Assembly: GCA_035491935.1 (NCBI GenBank)
Contig: DATJJW010000251.1
Span: 1 to 20,877, forward strand
Reading direction: 5' to 3'
Source of the DNA: DATJJW01 sp035491935
GTDB lineage: Bacteria; Pseudomonadota; Alphaproteobacteria; ATCC43930; CGMCC-115725
Length of the DNA: 20,877 nucleotides
In this document: one piece after another, positions 7,178 to 14,967 of the stretch
Position numbering within the stretch: position 1 is the first letter of the stretch
Layout: every line of letters starts with the position of its first letter
Notes under the pieces: model-generated
Seen by the model: only the letters and a program-made list of their open reading frames with translations
The model's database searches: none
What the model was told of the DNA's origin: nothing
Position numbers and translations under genes: made by a program

Positions 7178-8764
7178 TCAAACCGCTACCGCCCCCCGCT
7201 GGCCATCCTCGATGACGAAACTCTTCAGCGTCGAGACCGTGGCCTTGGGATCGCGCACGTCGGAGAGCGCCTGGAAGCGCGTGGTCATGCGTTCCTTGGT
7301 CACGTCGACCGAGACGTAACCGCGCTTGCGGGCCTCGAAGAAATGGACATGCGGGTTGTCCTTCACGAAGTCGCCGAACAGCTTCTCCGGCGGCCCGTTC
7401 GAGGTGACCGAGGTGCCGACGAATTCGCTGGCAACGACCGGTGACCCCTCGTCGTCGGCGTCGAGGTGCAGATCGTTGCTCCAGAAGGAATGGATGTCGC
7501 CGCTCAACACCACGGGGTTGGCAAGCTTGCTGTCGTGGATATGCCGCATCAGCCGGGCGCGGGCGGCCGGATAGCCATTCCAATCATCGGTCCAATAGGC
7601 GACCTCGCCGCTCCGGTCATGCTCGCGGAAATGCGCCATCAGCACGTCCTGGGCGATGACGTTCCAGCGCGCCGTCGATTTGGCGAAGCCATCATAGAGC
7701 CAGGCTTCCTGCCTCATGCCCAGCATCGAGCGGTCGGAATCGAGGCGTTCGGGGCAGTGGACGTCAGTCTCCTGGTGAGCGCCGCCATGGTCGGGCCTGG
7801 CCCAGCACGCCTCGCGCGAGCGGTATTGCCGCCCGTCGAGCAGCGAGAACTGTGCCAGATCGCCAAAGCCGAACCGGTCATAGACGCGCATATCGGGCCC
7901 ATGCGGCAGCGAGAGCTGGGGCTTGAGCGGCATATGCTCGTAGAAGGCGCGATAGGCCGCCGCCCGGCGCTTCAGGAACACCTTGGGATCGGCAAAATCC
8001 GGCCCCCATCGATCGGCGTAATCGTTCTCGACCTCATGATCGTCCCAGGTCATGAAGGCGGGCACGGCCGCATGCATGTCTTGCAGATCCGGATCCAGGC
8101 GATACTGCTCGTAGCGATGGCGGTAATCCGCCAGATCCTTCGGCACGACGCCATCGAAATGCCGGCGTACGGTCATCCCTTCGGGCTGGACGGTCTCGTA
8201 GATGTAGTCGCCGAGGAAGATCACGAAATCCGGCGCCTCTTCCCTGAGATGCCGGTAGGCCGAGAAATAGCCCAACTCGTAATTCGAGCAGGAGACATAG
8301 GCGAAGCGCAGGCGGTCGACGGAGGCCCCCGCCTTGGGCATCGTCATCGCCCGGCCGATACGGCTGGACGCGGCACCGCTGGTGAAGCGGTACCAATAGG
8401 GCCGCCCCGGCTCCAGCCCGCGCACCACCTTGTGCACGGAATAGGCATAGATAGCCTCCGCCAACGCCTTGCCGCGCCGGACGATCTGACGCATCCCGGA
8501 ATCGGCCGCGATCTCGAAATCGATGATGCGGTCGCCGCCACTCATGCCGCCGGGCGTGTTCGGATCACTTGAGAGCGGCGCCGGCGCCAGCCGCGTCCAG
8601 ATGACGAAACCATCGGGCAGCGAATCGCCCGACGCCACGCCCAGGCTGAAAGGATCGCCCTGGCCCCAGGCCGGGCCCAGGCTACCGATAAGCGCCGGTG
8701 CGGCCAGCACCAGTCCCGACCCTTGAAGGAAGACCCGTCGGTCGATTGCAGAAACGGACGTCAT
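7178..8764 (-). CDS. phoD: PhoD-type alkaline phosphatase/phosphodiesterase, Tat-exported
   Basis: This 528-residue secreted metallophosphatase releases phosphate from organic esters in the periplasm. The N terminus carries a twin-arginine signal (DRRVFLQG, arginines 9-10), a hydrophobic stretch and a likely cleavage after AWG/AWGQ near residue 35. Family motifs are present: SLGVASGDSLPDGFVIWTRL at the domain start, CSNYELGYFSAYR (C159), FLGDYIYE (D186), WDDHEVENDY (241-250) and LSGDIHSFW near the C terminus. I chose ATG 8764 because GAGGGG lies 4 bases upstream; longer in-frame starts would push the Tat motif too far in. It is the last gene of a probable rmuC-PAS-phoD unit. No pho box was recognised upstream. 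Confidence 0.93.
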   Translation of the reverse strand: MTSVSAIDRRVFLQGSGLVLAAPALIGSLGPAWGQGDPFSLGVASGDSLPDGFVIWTRLAPAPLSSDPNTPGGMSGGDRIIDFEIAADSGMRQIVRRGKALAEAIYAYSVHKVVRGLEPGRPYWYRFTSGAASSRIGRAMTMPKAGASVDRLRFAYVSCSNYELGYFSAYRHLREEAPDFVIFLGDYIYETVQPEGMTVRRHFDGVVPKDLADYRHRYEQYRLDPDLQDMHAAVPAFMTWDDHEVENDYADRWGPDFADPKVFLKRRAAAYRAFYEHMPLKPQLSLPHGPDMRVYDRFGFGDLAQFSLLDGRQYRSREACWARPDHGGAHQETDVHCPERLDSDRSMLGMRQEAWLYDGFAKSTARWNVIAQDVLMAHFREHDRSGEVAYWTDDWNGYPAARARLMRHIHDSKLANPVVLSGDIHSFWSNDLHLDADDEGSPVVASEFVGTSVTSNGPPEKLFGDFVKDNPHVHFFEARKRGYVSVDVTKERMTTRFQALSDVRDPKATVSTLKSFVIEDGQRGAVAV

Positions 8765-8768
8765 CAAA

Positions 8769-8774
8769 CCCCTC
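8769..8774 (-). promoter_or_regulatory. Shine-Dalgarno that sets the phoD start
   Basis: GAGGGG on the minus strand lies 4 bases before the ATG at 8764. It favours this start over in-frame ATGs at 8776 and 8809. Confidence 0.7.
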
Positions 8775-8829
8775 ATCGTCGCTATCCGGCGATCTTGGTG
8801 CCCACCCATGACCGCTTCATGACGCCCTA

Positions 8830-9330
8830 TCAGGGTAAGGTCTCGCTGAGGGTCAGCAGCATATCGACGACCCTGCCGTCGGCGGCCAGCGGCAGGATCA
8901 GCGCCTCGTAATGCAAAGTGATATCATCGATCACGGTACGGCGCCGGCTGAGCGAAGCCCGGGCGCTCGTCACCACCTGAGCGAGGGAGCCGATCAGCAG
9001 CCGGCGCTGCCCTTCATGCGGCCAGTCATCAAGCCACATGCCGGTCGGTTCGAAGCCAAGATCGCGGCGCCAATTCGTGCCGGCGAGCCGCATGCGGAAG
9101 CGCAGGGGATCGTAATGCACGTCGAACAACGCGACACGCGGCAGCAGGGCCACGAATTCGGCGGGATCGATGTCCTGACGGCCGAGCAACGCGCGGCCTT
9201 GCCGCTTGGCCTGAAACAGGCGCCAGATCCCGCGCATGGTCTCGGTGTCGAAATCCGTCTCGTGCTCGACGGGGAACGGGCCGCCTTCACGGCAAACATC
9301 TTCGGGCGGCAACAATGTCTCGGGAATCAT
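8830..9330 (-). CDS. Small PAS_5-like domain protein
   Basis: This is a 166-residue soluble protein of the single-domain PAS type common in Rhodospirillales and relatives (PAS_5-like). The support is the string RFRMRLAGTNWRRDLGF followed by EPTGMWLDDWP, preceded by the TMRGIWRLFQAKRQGR helix and LLPRVALFDVHYDP strand, and ending in a strand pair (HYEALILPLAADGRVVDMLL). No output domain, kinase or cyclase module is attached, so any signal would have to be passed to a partner. Its ATG follows the rmuC stop by 27 bases on the same strand and phoD starts 65 bases downstream, so the three are probably cotranscribed. The ligand and role are unknown. Confidence 0.75.
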   Translation of the reverse strand: MIPETLLPPEDVCREGGPFPVEHETDFDTETMRGIWRLFQAKRQGRALLGRQDIDPAEFVALLPRVALFDVHYDPLRFRMRLAGTNWRRDLGFEPTGMWLDDWPHEGQRRLLIGSLAQVVTSARASLSRRRTVIDDITLHYEALILPLAADGRVVDMLLTLSETLP

Positions 9331-9357
9331 CCCGCTATGACTCTCGGGGATACCGCC

Positions 9358-10791
9358 TTATTCCGATGTGATGCGGTCGAGCAGCGGCTGTCTTGTCGCC
9401 ACGTCGCTTGGCATCGTCTCGGCCGGCGCCACCTCGCCTTCGATGGTCGCATCCGCGCCCAGCTCCAGCACCTGATACTGATTGAGGTTGCCGGGCACAG
9501 GCTTGGGCGGGCGCAGCCCCATCTGCTGCAACTGGCGCGCCCGCGGCAGCAGACGGCTGTTGACCGTAGTGGTGAGCTTGGCGAAGCCGTCAGCCGCCTG
9601 GCGGATGCCACGGCCGACACTGGCGACGTGGCCGATGGCGATCGCCAGGCTTTCCAGCAGCTTCTCCGCACCCTGGACGATGTGCTCCTGGTTCTCGATC
9701 TGACGCATCATGCGGATTTCGACCGAGGCGAAGCCGATGATGCAGGCCAGCCCCGCGGGACCTGCCGGGATGATGCCGGCCTTGGCCGCCGAGAGCGCGA
9801 AATCCGCATCCAGCTCGCCCAGCCGCTCGATCGCCGATTCATGCGGCAGATACATGACGTTGAGCACGCGGGCCGGCGCCGCGGGCCGGCCCGCCTTGTT
9901 CCAGCCGGCGCGGACGGCATTGTCGTAGTCGCGACCGGCAAGGTCCTTGAGATGCTGGTTCATGCGCCGGGCGAATTGCCCTTGCGCCTCGTCACGCGCC
10001 TCGGGCGTGGCCGCGCGCGCGATGTCCAGGAGATGCTTCGACGCCTTCGAATCGATAACCAGCACGGAATCACCCGGCAGGAAGACGATGGCGTCGGGGC
10101 GCAGCCGCTTCGTCCCCTCCTCGCCATAGACCGTCTCCTGCAGGACGAAGTCCCGCCCCTCGACCAGGCCGAATGTCCGCAATGTGTTGGCGAGGCCGAC
10201 TTCGGCGAAATATCCGGCACCGCCGGGATTGGTGAGCGCGGTCCAGACCGTGTCGACGAGCTGGGATTTCTCGGCAACATGGCCCTTCAGCGCCTCGACG
10301 CCGCCTTGAAGCTGCTTCACCTCCTGGCGCAGCTGCTCCGAGGTCGTCTGAAGCTGCTTTTCCGCCGCTTCCTTGGCGGCCAGCGATTCCCGCTTATGGT
10401 CCTCGATCAGCTTGGAGGACAAGGTCTGGGCGGTGGCCAGCACGCCGGCCTGCGTCGCCTCCATGAATTTGGCCTTGGTCTCCTCCCAATCGGTCATGCG
10501 CTCGCGCATCTGGGCCAGGTCCCGATGGGCCAGGCGCAGCTCCATCTCAAGCGCATTGGCGGCGGCCAGCACCTCGTCGCGCTTGGCATAGGCCTGGTCG
10601 CGCTCGCGCGTCATGGTCATATGGCCAGCCTGTGCCTCGTCCAGCCGTGCTTCCGCCGCCTGGCGTGCGCCCTCGACCCGGGCGCCCATGACCATGCGGC
10701 CGAGCAGCAGACCGGCGACCAGCCCCAGCACCACCGCGACCACGGCCACCAAAGCCATTACCAAGGAACCATCCACCCCCGCTTCCCCCAC
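9358..10791 (-). CDS. rmuC: DNA recombination protein RmuC
   Basis: The product has 477 residues. It begins with a membrane anchor (about residues 10-33, VMALVAVVAVVLGLVAGLLL), then a long coiled coil to about residue 190 rich in Glu, Gln and Lys. The RmuC nuclease-like domain follows: LANTLRTFGL, LRPDAIVFLPGDSVLVIDSK, NVMYLPHESAI and IIGFASVEIRMMRQIENQ. RmuC limits inversions at short inverted repeats in E. coli and has a PD-(D/E)XK-like fold. The chosen start is GTG at 10791 (MGEAGVDGSL); a nearby GTG at 10776 is possible. It is divergent from def, a neighbourhood often seen in Alphaproteobacteria, and it leads a probable operon with the PAS protein and phoD. Confidence 0.92.
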   Translation of the reverse strand: MGEAGVDGSLVMALVAVVAVVLGLVAGLLLGRMVMGARVEGARQAAEARLDEAQAGHMTMTRERDQAYAKRDEVLAAANALEMELRLAHRDLAQMRERMTDWEETKAKFMEATQAGVLATAQTLSSKLIEDHKRESLAAKEAAEKQLQTTSEQLRQEVKQLQGGVEALKGHVAEKSQLVDTVWTALTNPGGAGYFAEVGLANTLRTFGLVEGRDFVLQETVYGEEGTKRLRPDAIVFLPGDSVLVIDSKASKHLLDIARAATPEARDEAQGQFARRMNQHLKDLAGRDYDNAVRAGWNKAGRPAAPARVLNVMYLPHESAIERLGELDADFALSAAKAGIIPAGPAGLACIIGFASVEIRMMRQIENQEHIVQGAEKLLESLAIAIGHVASVGRGIRQAADGFAKLTTTVNSRLLPRARQLQQMGLRPPKPVPGNLNQYQVLELGADATIEGEVAPAETMPSDVATRQPLLDRITSE

Positions 10792-10862
10792 GCTTGACCG
10801 TTTTATGGCAAGGCCATAACTCTGTCGGTTTCCAGACCTCTTGCTCCAGAAGACCCTCTACC

Positions 10863-11387
10863 ATGGCACTCTTGCCGATCCTGATATTGCCGCACCCGAT
10901 GCTGAAGGCGAAGGCGAAACCGGTGGAGGCCGTCAATGATGACATCCGTCAGTTGATGGACAACATGCTGGAGACGATGTACGCCGCCCCCGGCATCGGC
11001 CTCGCCGCCAACCAGATCGGCCAGTTGAAACGGATCATCGTGCTCGACGTCGCACGCAGCGACGAGAAGCCGACGCCGCTCTGCCTCGCCAATCCGGAAA
11101 TCGTCTGGACCTCCGACGAAACCTCGACTTACAACGAAGGCTGCCTGTCGTTGCCCGAGCAATATGCCGATGTCGAGCGCCCGTCCGAGGTCAGGGTCCG
11201 CTATCTAGACCGCGACAACAAGCGCCAGGAAATCCATGGCAAGGGTCTGCTCGCAACCTGCCTGCAGCACGAGATCGACCACCTGAACGGCATCCTGTTC
11301 ACCGATCATATTTCGGCGCTGAAGCGCAACATGATCCTGCGCAAACTGGCCAAGCAGCAGAAGCAGCAGGCCGAATCGGCGCTGTGA
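10863..11387 (+). CDS. def: Peptide deformylase
   Basis: This 174-residue metalloenzyme removes the formyl group from nascent N-terminal fMet. All three active-site motifs are present: motif 1 GIGLAANQIG (44-53), motif 2 EGCLS (92-96, metal ligand C94) and motif 3 QHEIDH (135-140, ligands H136 and H140, catalytic E137). Length and the N terminus MALLPILILPHP are typical. The frame extends upstream to 10794, but family alignment supports ATG 10863. fmt, encoding the opposite reaction on initiator tRNA, follows in the same direction after 139 bases that hold a palindromic repeat; the pair is usually coexpressed. Confidence 0.97.
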   Translation: MALLPILILPHPMLKAKAKPVEAVNDDIRQLMDNMLETMYAAPGIGLAANQIGQLKRIIVLDVARSDEKPTPLCLANPEIVWTSDETSTYNEGCLSLPEQYADVERPSEVRVRYLDRDNKRQEIHGKGLLATCLQHEIDHLNGILFTDHISALKRNMILRKLAKQQKQQAESAL

Positions 11388-11422
11388 AGATGGCCGACGT
11401 ATTTTCGAATACCCAAACCCAG

Positions 11423-11507
11423 CGTCATGGCCGGGCTCGACCCGGCCATCCACGCACCGCCGATACGCCTCAAGACGTGGATGATCGGGACAAGCCCGGT
11501 CATGACG
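11423..11507. repeat. 85-bp palindromic intergenic element (MAGLDPAIH type)
   Basis: Two 32-base arms, 11423-11454 and 11476-11507, are inverted copies matching at 27 of 32 positions, with a 21-base loop between them. The left arm contains CATGGCCGGGCTCGACCC and CCATCCACG; the right arm ends CGGTCATGACG. Translated, the element gives the peptide MAGLDPAIH on the plus strand and MTGLVPIIH with GSSPAMT on the minus strand. These peptides recur in spurious small proteins of many alphaproteobacterial genomes, which marks this as a dispersed repeat family rather than a gene. In RNA it would form a long hairpin between def and fmt, ending 19 bases before the fmt start. Confidence 0.85.
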
Positions 11508-11526
11508 ATAGGGGTAGTTACTGATC

Positions 11527-12456
11527 ATGCCCACATCGCTTCGTTTGGCCTTCATGGGCACACCGGATTTCTCGGTGCCGATCCTCGACGCATTGCTGGC
11601 GGCCGGGCATGAGGTGGTGGCGGCCTATTGCCAGCCGCCTCGCCCGACCGGTCGTGGCCACAAGGTGCAGCCCTCGCCCGTCCATGCCCGGGCCGAGGCT
11701 TTGGGCATCCCGGTGCGCCATCCGGCGAGCCTCAAGGCTCCCGAGGAGCAAGAGGCCTTCGCGGCCCTCGGTCTCGACGTGGCGGTGGTCGCAGCCTATG
11801 GGCTGATCCTGCCCAAAGCGATATTGGCCGCCCCACGCCTCGGCTGCATCAACGTCCATGCCTCGCTGCTGCCGCGCTGGCGTGGTGCGGCACCGATCCA
11901 GCGTGCGATCCTGGCCGGCGATGCCGAGACCGGCGTCACCATCATGCAGATGGAAGCGGGCTTGGACACCGGACCGATGCTGCGCGAGGCGCGCATTCCC
12001 ATCGGCACGCGCATGACGGCTTCCGAGTTGCATGACGCGCTTTCGGCCATGGGCGCACGCCTCGCCGTCGAGACCCTCGACGATATCGACCAGGTGACGC
12101 CGGTGCCGCAGCCTGCGGAGGGCGTGACCTACGCCGCCAAGCTTGAACGCGGCGAAGGACTGCTCGACTGGCGCGAACCGGCGGCGACACTCGAACGCAA
12201 GGTGCGCGCACTCACCCCCTGGCCCGGCGTCTGGTTCGAATATGGGTCCGAACGCATCAAGGTGCTGGCGGCGGAAATCGTCGAGGCATCGGGCACGCCC
12301 GGCACGGTGCTGGACGATCGGCTGACCGTTGCCTGCGGCACCGGTGCCCTGCGTCCCACCCTGGTGCAGCGCGCCGGCAAGCAGGCGACGGAGACGGATG
12401 CCTTTCTGCGCGGCCTGGCGTTACCGACGGGCGCCGCGCTGCCTCTACCCCGTTGA
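11527..12456 (+). CDS. fmt: Methionyl-tRNA formyltransferase
   Basis: This 309-residue enzyme formylates initiator Met-tRNA using 10-formyltetrahydrofolate. The N-terminal domain shows FMGTPDFSVPIL, and the catalytic residues are N109, H111 and D147 in CINVHASLLPRWRGAAPIQ and AGLDTGPM. These correspond to E. coli N106, H108 and D144. A C-terminal OB-like tRNA-binding domain follows (ALTPWPGVWFEYGSERIKVL). Length is normal. The ATG at 11527 is preceded by GGGG at 11511-11514, 12 bases upstream, so ribosome binding is weak or unusual. truA begins 7 bases after the stop and is surely cotranscribed. Confidence 0.97.
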   Translation: MPTSLRLAFMGTPDFSVPILDALLAAGHEVVAAYCQPPRPTGRGHKVQPSPVHARAEALGIPVRHPASLKAPEEQEAFAALGLDVAVVAAYGLILPKAILAAPRLGCINVHASLLPRWRGAAPIQRAILAGDAETGVTIMQMEAGLDTGPMLREARIPIGTRMTASELHDALSAMGARLAVETLDDIDQVTPVPQPAEGVTYAAKLERGEGLLDWREPAATLERKVRALTPWPGVWFEYGSERIKVLAAEIVEASGTPGTVLDDRLTVACGTGALRPTLVQRAGKQATETDAFLRGLALPTGAALPLPR

Positions 12457-12463
12457 GTCCGGG

Positions 12464-13279
12464 ATGCCGCGCTATAAGCTCACCCTCGAATATGACGGCA
12501 CCGGCCTTGCCGGCTGGCAGCGCCAGGCAAGAGAGCCCAGCGTGCAGTCGCACCTGGAGGATGCCTTCCGGAAGCTGACGGGCTTGGACATCTTCGTCCA
12601 GGGGGCGGGCCGCACCGATGCCGGGGTGCATGCCACCGGCCAGACCGCCCATGTCGATTTGCCGGATGGTTACCGGGAGCACGAGATTCGCGGCGCCATC
12701 AATTTTCACCTGAAGCCCGCCCCGATCGCCGTGCTTTTAGCCGAAGCAGTGGGTGAGGATTTCCACGCCCGCTTCTCGGCGACCGGCCGGCGCTATCTCT
12801 TCCGCATCCTCAACCGCCGGGCGCCGCCGGCGCTGGAGCGCGACCATGTCTGGCACGTGCCGGTGCCGCTCGATGCCGACGCCATGCATGCGGGCGCCAA
12901 ATTCCTGGTCGGTCATCACGACTTCACCAGCTTCCGCGCCACGGAATGTCAGGCGCGCTCGCCGATGAAGACGCTCGACCGGCTGGACGTCGCCCGTGTC
13001 GGCGAGGAGATCCATATCGTTGCGGCCGCGCGTTCCTTCCTGCATCATCAGGTACGCAACATGGTCGGCACGCTGGCACTCGTAGGTTCGGGGAAATGGC
13101 AGCCCGAACGGGTCGGCACGGCGCTCGCCCAGCGTGACCGCTCGGTGGCGGGGCCGACTTCGCCACCGCAGGGGCTCTACCTCACGGATGTGCTGTACGG
13201 TTCAGTCGAAAATGGGGGTTCAGACGGCGATGCCGCGCGCGGCGACATCGATGCCGGCGCCGATGACGAGATCGAGTAG
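12464..13279 (+). CDS. truA: tRNA pseudouridine(38-40) synthase TruA
   Basis: TruA makes pseudouridine at positions 38-40 of the tRNA anticodon stem. The 271-residue product begins MPRYKLTLEYDGTGLAGWQ and has the catalytic aspartate D52 in GAGRTDAGVHATGQ. FTSFRATECQ, FLHHQVRNMVGTLALVG and the usual end GLYLTDVLYG are also present. The frame then runs on for about 25 further residues (SVENGGSDGDAARGDIDAGA...), an Asp/Gly-rich tail not expected for the family, which overlaps the convergent membrane protein gene by 60 bases. The start is the ATG 7 bases after fmt. The frame is open back to 12329, but that part lies within fmt in another frame. Confidence 0.96.
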   Translation: MPRYKLTLEYDGTGLAGWQRQAREPSVQSHLEDAFRKLTGLDIFVQGAGRTDAGVHATGQTAHVDLPDGYREHEIRGAINFHLKPAPIAVLLAEAVGEDFHARFSATGRRYLFRILNRRAPPALERDHVWHVPVPLDADAMHAGAKFLVGHHDFTSFRATECQARSPMKTLDRLDVARVGEEIHIVAAARSFLHHQVRNMVGTLALVGSGKWQPERVGTALAQRDRSVAGPTSPPQGLYLTDVLYGSVENGGSDGDAARGDIDAGADDEIE

Positions 13280-13789
13280 CACCAGCGCCACCGGACCGGA
13301 GACGCCCATCTCCAGGAGCACGGTGAACATGAAGGCTTCCACGGCCAGACATTGCACGTAGAAGACCAGCATCACCGGCTCGGCCGCGGTCCCCAGCAGC
13401 CCGGCGCGCTGCATCAGCAGCAAAAGGGTGGCCCCCAGATTCTGCACCAGGCTCAGCCAGTTATAGCCGTAGACGGTGACCGGCCAGCGCTGCGCCTGGT
13501 CCAGCCATTTGAGCACCCAATAGCTGACCAGCGGAAAGACGACGCAGCCCGCGATGTAGCCGAGGATCCGCACCAGGCTGACCGCCAGCGGATCGCCCTT
13601 GACCTTGCCGTCGGCGAAATCGAGCGCCAGGGGCACGACCAGCGCCGGAAACGACAGCACGCAGGCCCAGAAGGAGCGTGCCGCCGCCTCGTTGGTGACA
13701 CCGAAATGATCGGTACCCCGGCGATCGAAGATCACCAGCCGCATCACTCCGGCGATGGCTCCGCGCGCCTCGGTGATGAAGGCCGACAT
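13220..13789 (-). CDS. Polytopic inner-membrane protein of unknown function
   Basis: I do not recognise a named family with confidence. The 189-residue product has about five hydrophobic segments: near SFWACVLSFPALVVPLAL, ILGYIAGCVVFPLVSYWVL, WLSLVQNLGATLLLLM, VMLVFYVQCLAVEAFMFTVL and PVALVLLDLVIGAGIDVAA. The layout recalls small Yip1-like membrane proteins. GGGAGG (13798-13803) lies 8 bases before the ATG at 13789, which favours this start over ATG 13795, where the gap would be 2 bases. It starts 17 bases after the dapE stop on the same strand, so it is probably the last gene of the dap transcript. Its 3' end overlaps the 3' end of truA by 60 bases. Confidence 0.75.
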   Translation of the reverse strand: MSAFITEARGAIAGVMRLVIFDRRGTDHFGVTNEAAARSFWACVLSFPALVVPLALDFADGKVKGDPLAVSLVRILGYIAGCVVFPLVSYWVLKWLDQAQRWPVTVYGYNWLSLVQNLGATLLLLMQRAGLLGTAAEPVMLVFYVQCLAVEAFMFTVLLEMGVSGPVALVLLDLVIGAGIDVAARGIAV

Positions 13790-13806
13790 GCTCATCGCCT
13801 CCCGTC

Positions 13807-14967
13807 TCAACCCTTGGCGAAGAAACGGGCGAGCACGCCCTCATAGATCCGGGTCAACGCTTCGATGTCCTCGACCGGAACCCGCTCGTCGACCTTGTGC
13901 ATGGTCTGGCCGACCAGGCCGAATTCCGCGACCGGGCAATAACGCTGGATGAAGCGCGCGTCCGAAGTGCCGCCGCCGGTGGTGAGATCGGGCCGCCTGC
14001 CCGTGACCTCCTCGACCGCATTCGCAATGAGCTCGGCGACGACGCCGGGCGGCGTGAGAAAAGATTCGCCGCTGACCTTGACCGAGAGCGCATGCGGGCC
14101 GCCGATCACCGCCAGCTCGTCGCGCAGCCATTCCTCGACGCTTTCGCCGGTCCAACCGTCGTTGAAGCGGATGTTGAAGCAGGCGCGCGCCTGGGTCGGG
14201 ATGACGTTGGTCGCCGGGTTGCCGATATCGATGGTCGAGATCTGCAGGGTCGAAGCCTCGAAATGCTCCGTCCCCTGGTCCATCGGCTTGGCGGTCAGCC
14301 GATGCAGCATCTGGACCAGCCGATGGGCCGGGTTGTCGGCCAGATGCGGATAGGCGGTATGGCCGCCGGTGCCATAGACGGTGAGATAGCCGTTCAGGCT
14401 GCCGCGCCGGCCGATCTTGATCGTATCGCCGAGCTTGGCCGCGGAGGTCGGCTCGCCGACCAGACAGGCATCGATGGTCTCGCCGCGCGCCGCCAGCGTC
14501 TCCAGCATCTTCACCGTGCCGTTGACCGCCGGCCCTTCCTCATCGCCGGTGATGAGCAGGCTGATCGAGCCGTCGAAACCTGGATTGGCCGCGAGATGGC
14601 GTTGCGTGGCCGCGACGAAGGCGGCGATGTTGCCTTTCATGTCGGCGGCACCCCGGCCGATCAGGAAGCCGTCGCGCACCTCGCCCGCGAAGGGTGCGGC
14701 GATCCAGGCATTCTCGTCACCGACCGGCACGACGTCGGTATGGCCGGCGAAGCAGAAATGCCGGCCACCAGCACCGAAACGCGCCCAGAGATTGAGGATG
14801 TCGGGCGTGCCCGAGGCCTGGAACGGCATCTCCTCGCACGTAAAGCCCAGGCCATCGAGGGCTCGGGCCAGGACGGTGATGGCGCCGGCATCGTCCGGCG
14901 TCACGCTGGGGCAGCGGATGAGCTCGGCCGCCAGCGCCACTGGATCGATGACGGCGGCGCCGGTCAT
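13807..14967 (-). CDS. dapE: Succinyl-diaminopimelate desuccinylase
   Basis: DapE hydrolyses N-succinyl-LL-diaminopimelate to LL-diaminopimelate and succinate in the succinylase route to lysine and peptidoglycan. The 386-residue sequence is an M20-type dizinc hydrolase: H76 in FAGHTDVVPVG, bridging D109 in GRGAADMKGN, the general base and ligand pair E143-E144 in TGDEEGPAVNGT, and the dimerisation lid domain with RRGSLNGYLTVYGTGGHTAYP. Length is typical (about 375-385). It overlaps dapD by 4 bases (ATGA), which implies translational coupling of these two pathway steps. Its product stream feeds meso-DAP for the cell wall, fitting the envelope genes upstream. Confidence 0.97.
   Translation of the reverse strand: MTGAAVIDPVALAAELIRCPSVTPDDAGAITVLARALDGLGFTCEEMPFQASGTPDILNLWARFGAGGRHFCFAGHTDVVPVGDENAWIAAPFAGEVRDGFLIGRGAADMKGNIAAFVAATQRHLAANPGFDGSISLLITGDEEGPAVNGTVKMLETLAARGETIDACLVGEPTSAAKLGDTIKIGRRGSLNGYLTVYGTGGHTAYPHLADNPAHRLVQMLHRLTAKPMDQGTEHFEASTLQISTIDIGNPATNVIPTQARACFNIRFNDGWTGESVEEWLRDELAVIGGPHALSVKVSGESFLTPPGVVAELIANAVEEVTGRRPDLTTGGGTSDARFIQRYCPVAEFGLVGQTMHKVDERVPVEDIEALTRIYEGVLARFFAKG

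Noticed and set aside
8911..10797. 628-codon open frame on the plus strand opposite rmuC and the PAS gene
   Set aside because: It spans two real minus-strand genes and has no family signature. High GC third positions keep the antisense frame open.
11427..11612. Small open frames through the def-fmt spacer containing MAGLDPAIH or GSSPAMT
   Set aside because: These are translations of the palindromic repeat, a known source of spurious small proteins, and not genes.
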